Part shown: one piece after another, positions 6,145-8,693 of the stretch
Layout: each line of letters starts with the position of its first letter
Position numbering within the stretch: the first letter of the stretch is position 1
Translations under genes and position numbers: made by a program
NCBI GenBank assembly: GCA_013316495.1
Contig: WSMP01000064.1
Coordinates: forward strand, 1-8,693
From: Angelakisella sp.
GTDB taxonomy: Bacteria; Bacillota; Clostridia; Oscillospirales; Ruminococcaceae
DNA length: 8,693 bases
Direction: 5' to 3'
The notes under the pieces: model-generated
Database searches by the model: none
What the model was told of the DNA's origin: nothing
The model's input: the letters and a program-made list of their open reading frames with translations, nothing else

Positions 6145-6173
6145 ATGACAGAAGGGGAAAACCATGGTACAAT
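6145..6173 (+). promoter_or_regulatory. Promoter of the rightward kinase-nagA operon
   Basis: ATGACA (6145-6150), 17 bp, then TACAAT (6168-6173): each hexamer matches 5 of 6 consensus bases. Transcription would begin near 6180, giving a leader of about 105 nt that contains the hairpin at 6201-6253 before the AGGAGG at 6271-6276. Confidence 0.75.
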
Positions 6174-6200
6174 AGTCACAGTGGGCAAATCTCGCAGTTT

Positions 6201-6253
6201 AGAGCCTGCTTCCCATCCCAGGGAGGGTCCCGCAAGGATGGAAAACAGGCTCT
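6201..6253 (+). promoter_or_regulatory. Long leader hairpin before the kinase gene
   Basis: Arms 6201-6218 and 6236-6253 pair at 16 of 18 positions (two C-A mismatches) around a 17-nt loop. The loop itself contains GGGA/TCCC arms (6221-6224, 6228-6231). No U-run follows, so it is not an intrinsic terminator. The ribosome binding site lies 18 nt past the stem and stays free. It may stabilise the mRNA, bind a protein, or be a DNA-level dyad. It matches no riboswitch class I can name. Confidence 0.65.
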
Positions 6254-6285
6254 CCCGCACCGAATCATCTAGGAGGTAACAAAAC

Positions 6286-7668
6286 ATGAAACACGCCGGA
6301 ATTGAAGTCCCTGTGAAAAACGCTCCCCCCCTGGACCCTGGTTTTCTGCCTGTTCTGAAGTTTAACCAAGCCTTCCTTGCCACCGCCAAAAAGCCGGTGG
6401 ATATCGCCGTGGAGCGGGCCAGCGGCCAGATGGCTGTCTGCCACACCTTTATCCACGGCACCCCGGAGATGGCGGAGGCCGACCGGTACTATGTGAACCG
6501 CCTGGTGAAGACCATCCTTTGGATGAAGGGCGGCTTCAAGGTCTATGTGGCCGGAGACGAAGACGTGGCCCGTTACCTCCGGGAGGATTTCTCCACCGGC
6601 GGCATCCAGGAGTTTGATTTTGACTATATGGCCAACGTCTTTGAGCACCCCTTTGAGGTGGTGCTTTGCGACAAGGTGCCGGAGCAGAAGGACGACCCCA
6701 AGGCCATCGGCCGGCATATGGACGGCTGCCGCATCGGTTTTGACGCCGGCGGCAGCGACCGGAAGGTCTCCGCCGTGGTAAACGGGGAGACGGTCTACTC
6801 CGAGGAGGTGGTTTGGCTCCCCAAGGTGAATTCCGACCCCCAGTACCACTACGACGGCATCGTCGCCGCCTTCAAATCCGCCGCGGAGCATATGCCCCGT
6901 GTGGACGCGGTGGGCATCAGCTCCGCCGGTGTCTACATCGAAAACCGCACCATGAGCGCCTCCCTCTTCCTCCAGGTGCCCAAGGACCTTTTTGACGCCA
7001 AGGTGAAGGACATTTACATCCGCGCCGTCACCGATACCTTTGGCAACGTCCCCTACGCCGTGGTAAACGACGGCGATGTTTCCGCCCTGGCCGGGGCCAT
7101 GAGCCTGGAGGACAACAACGTCCTGGGCATCGCCATGGGCACCAGCGAGGCGGTGGGCTACGTGGACAGCGAGGGACGCATCACCGGGTGGCTCAACGAA
7201 CTGGCCTTTGTGCCGGTGGATGTGAACCCCGCGGCCATGCGGGACGAGTGGAGCGGGGACATCGGCTGCGGCGTCAAGTACTTCTCCCAGGATAGTGTCA
7301 TCAAGCTGGCCCCCGCCGCCGGCATCCAACTGGATCCCGCCCTCTCCCCGGCGGAGAAGCTGAAGATCGTCCAGGGCCTGATGGCAGAGGACGACCCCCG
7401 CGCCGCCAAAATCTATGAATCCATCGGCGTTTATCTGGGCCATACCCTGGCCTACTACCACGACCTGTACGGCTTTAAGTATGTTCTGCTGCTGGGCCGG
7501 GTGATGTCCGGCAAGGGCGGGGATATCCTCTTCGATACCGCGAAGAAGGTGCTGGCGGACGAGTACCCCCATGTAGCCGGAAAGTTCCAGCTCACCCTCC
7601 CGGACGAAAAGTTCCGCCGGGTGGGCCAGTCCATGGCCGCCGCCTCCCTGCCGGAGATTTTAAAGTGA
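6286..7668 (+). CDS. Atypical ROK-family sugar kinase (probable GlcNAc kinase)
   Basis: Residues about 147-460 form a ROK/ASKHA kinase fold. The phosphate-1 motif is GFDAGGSDRK (151-160), the catalytic Asp is probably Asp262 in VVNDGDVSALAGA, the second phosphate loop is GIAMGTSEAVG (281-291), and LLLGRVMSGKGGD (401-413) is near the adenosine site. Pathway logic (NanA, AGE epimerase, NagA) points to GlcNAc + ATP -> GlcNAc-6-P; ManNAc is possible. Two things are odd. The usual CxCGxxGC zinc site is reduced to WSGDIGCGVKYFS (322-334), which keeps one Cys, and the preceding Gly-His is missing. About 145 N-terminal residues precede the kinase fold and look like no domain I recognise, so the protein is much longer than a typical ROK kinase (about 300). 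The start is fixed by AGGAGG at 6271-6276, 9 nt upstream. It is the first gene of the rightward operon. Confidence 0.82.
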   Translation: MKHAGIEVPVKNAPPLDPGFLPVLKFNQAFLATAKKPVDIAVERASGQMAVCHTFIHGTPEMAEADRYYVNRLVKTILWMKGGFKVYVAGDEDVARYLREDFSTGGIQEFDFDYMANVFEHPFEVVLCDKVPEQKDDPKAIGRHMDGCRIGFDAGGSDRKVSAVVNGETVYSEEVVWLPKVNSDPQYHYDGIVAAFKSAAEHMPRVDAVGISSAGVYIENRTMSASLFLQVPKDLFDAKVKDIYIRAVTDTFGNVPYAVVNDGDVSALAGAMSLEDNNVLGIAMGTSEAVGYVDSEGRITGWLNELAFVPVDVNPAAMRDEWSGDIGCGVKYFSQDSVIKLAPAAGIQLDPALSPAEKLKIVQGLMAEDDPRAAKIYESIGVYLGHTLAYYHDLYGFKYVLLLGRVMSGKGGDILFDTAKKVLADEYPHVAGKFQLTLPDEKFRRVGQSMAAASLPEILK

Positions 7669-7703
7669 GATAAAATTTAAGGTGTAAAGGAGTGCTGTCA
7701 GCG

Positions 7704-8693
7704 ATGCTCATTCAAAACGCGGAAATTTTCTGCGGGCGGGCCTTTCTCCACGGGGATATCCGCTTTGGAGAAACCATCCAGGCCATCGGCCGTCTCGAAG
7801 GTCCGGCGGACCTGGACGCCGAAGGCTGCTATGTCATCCCCGGCCTTGTGGATATCCACACCCACGGGGCCATGGGGGAGGACTTTTCCGACGGCCGGGG
7901 GGAGGGGCTGCCCATCCTTTCCCGGTACTACGCCGCCCACGGGGTCACCTCCTACCTGGCTACCACCATGACCCTTCAGGAGCCGGTGCTGAAAAAGGCG
8001 GTGGAGGCCATCCGAGACTTTCAGCGGCCGGAAAACGGGGCCAAGTGCGCCGGCATCCACCTGGAGGGGCCCTTCCTGGGGTACCAGAAGCGGGGGGCCC
8101 AGGCGGCGGAAAACCTCCATAGGCCCGACGCCGAGATGTTCGCCCGCCTCAACGAGGCCAGCGGCGGCCAGGTGAAGATGGTCACCGTGGCCTGCGAGGA
8201 GGAGGGCGGAATGGAATTTATCCGCCGGGTCTCCCCAGTCTGCACCGTCTCCCTGGGCCATTCCTCCGCCAGCTACGACACCGCCATGGAGGGCTTTGCC
8301 AACGGGGCCACCCACGCCACCCATCTCTTTAACGGCATGGACCCCATCCACCACCGCAAGCCGGGGATCATCGGGGCGGCCTTCCACGCCGGGGCCTCGG
8401 TGGAGCTTATCTGCGACGGGCTGCACATCCACCCGGAGGTAATCCGCATGGTCCACCAGCTCTACGGGGAGCGGCTGAACCTCATCTCCGATTCCCTGCG
8501 CTGCGCCGGAATGCCGGACGGGGACTACGAGCTGGGGGGCCAGCCCATCACCGTGAAAAACGGCAAGGCCACCCTCAGCGGCACCGACACCCTGGCAGGC
8601 TCCTCCATCTCGGTGCTGGACGCCCTGTGCAACGTGGTGAAATACGGTCTTTCCCTGCCGGACGCCGTCTACGCCGCCACCACCGCCCCCGCC
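7704..8693 (+). CDS. nagA: N-acetylglucosamine-6-phosphate deacetylase, 3' end missing
   Basis: The reading frame stays open to the window edge for 330 residues; the family is usually about 380, so roughly 50 are missing. It should hydrolyse GlcNAc-6-P to GlcN-6-P and acetate. Amidohydrolase motifs appear in order: PGLVDIHTHG (46-55, metal site), HLEGPF (119-124, metal-binding Glu121), LGHSSA (184-189, His186), THATHLFNGM (203-212, His207), CDGLHIHP (237-244) and ISDS (261-264, catalytic Asp263). AGMPDG and TLAGS follow, as in NagA. The ATG follows AAAGGAG (7686-7692), and the gene begins 35 nt after the kinase stop, so the two are co-transcribed. It completes conversion to the NagB substrate; nagB is not in view. 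Confidence 0.93.
   Translation, partial: MLIQNAEIFCGRAFLHGDIRFGETIQAIGRLEGPADLDAEGCYVIPGLVDIHTHGAMGEDFSDGRGEGLPILSRYYAAHGVTSYLATTMTLQEPVLKKAVEAIRDFQRPENGAKCAGIHLEGPFLGYQKRGAQAAENLHRPDAEMFARLNEASGGQVKMVTVACEEEGGMEFIRRVSPVCTVSLGHSSASYDTAMEGFANGATHATHLFNGMDPIHHRKPGIIGAAFHAGASVELICDGLHIHPEVIRMVHQLYGERLNLISDSLRCAGMPDGDYELGGQPITVKNGKATLSGTDTLAGSSISVLDALCNVVKYGLSLPDAVYAATTAPA

Noticed and set aside
6201..6253. Leader hairpin as an intrinsic terminator or known riboswitch
   Set aside because: No U-run follows, and no conserved riboswitch core that I know is present.
6265..7572. A 435-residue open frame antisense to the kinase
   Set aside because: Gly/His/Val-rich shadow of the ROK kinase frame with no ribosome binding site or family match.
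7698..8456. A 252-residue open frame antisense to nagA
   Set aside because: Shadow of nagA, whose catalytic motifs are all in place on the + strand.

Overview
The window looks like the chromosome of a GC-rich, low-oxygen Firmicute of the Clostridia, most likely an Oscillospiraceae-type gut bacterium (Flavonifractor/Lawsonibacter-like). This is an inference from the strong AGGAGG ribosome binding sites, the NPDTG-type wall-sorting tail, the RpiR regulator, the AGE-type epimerase and the high-GC codon use. I could not run a taxonomic search.

Left part (1-2530). There are two rightward intrinsic terminators (55-90 and 252-288) with a hairpin-rich intergenic repeat between them. Next comes a leftward gene for a secreted, Asp-rich protein with a C-terminal NPDTG sorting signal (346-1461). 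A long AT-rich intergenic stretch (1462-1929) follows, with a 22-bp inverted repeat. Then a rightward orphan OmpR/PhoB-type winged-helix protein with a shrunken receiver-like N-terminus (1930-2487) runs into a terminator facing it (2495-2526).

Middle (2527-2766). A second copy of the left-hand repeat lies in what should be the 3' untranslated region of the leftward operon. It is split by an 82-bp segment carrying two large perfect hairpins and bounded by an 8-bp direct repeat.

Right part (2767-8693). This is a divergent amino-sugar catabolic locus. Leftward, from a promoter at about 6110-6082, run AGE-family N-acylglucosamine 2-epimerase, an RpiR-family regulator, a 63-aa two-helix membrane protein and the sialic acid lyase nanA. 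Rightward, from a promoter at 6145-6173, run an atypical ROK-family kinase and nagA (cut by the window edge). Together they read as a route Neu5Ac -> ManNAc + pyruvate (NanA) -> GlcNAc (AGE epimerase) -> GlcNAc-6-P (ROK kinase) -> GlcN-6-P (NagA). This is the epimerise-then-phosphorylate variant rather than the NanK/NanE variant. The RpiR protein is the obvious candidate to act at the shared control region, where a 17-bp near-palindrome sits between the two -35 boxes. No transporter, sialidase or nagB is visible; they may lie beyond 8693.

The points most worth a second look are the non-canonical kinase (about 145 extra N-terminal residues, zinc site largely lost), the divergent control region with a long leader hairpin, the nested repeat with compensatory base changes, and the small membrane protein inside the operon.
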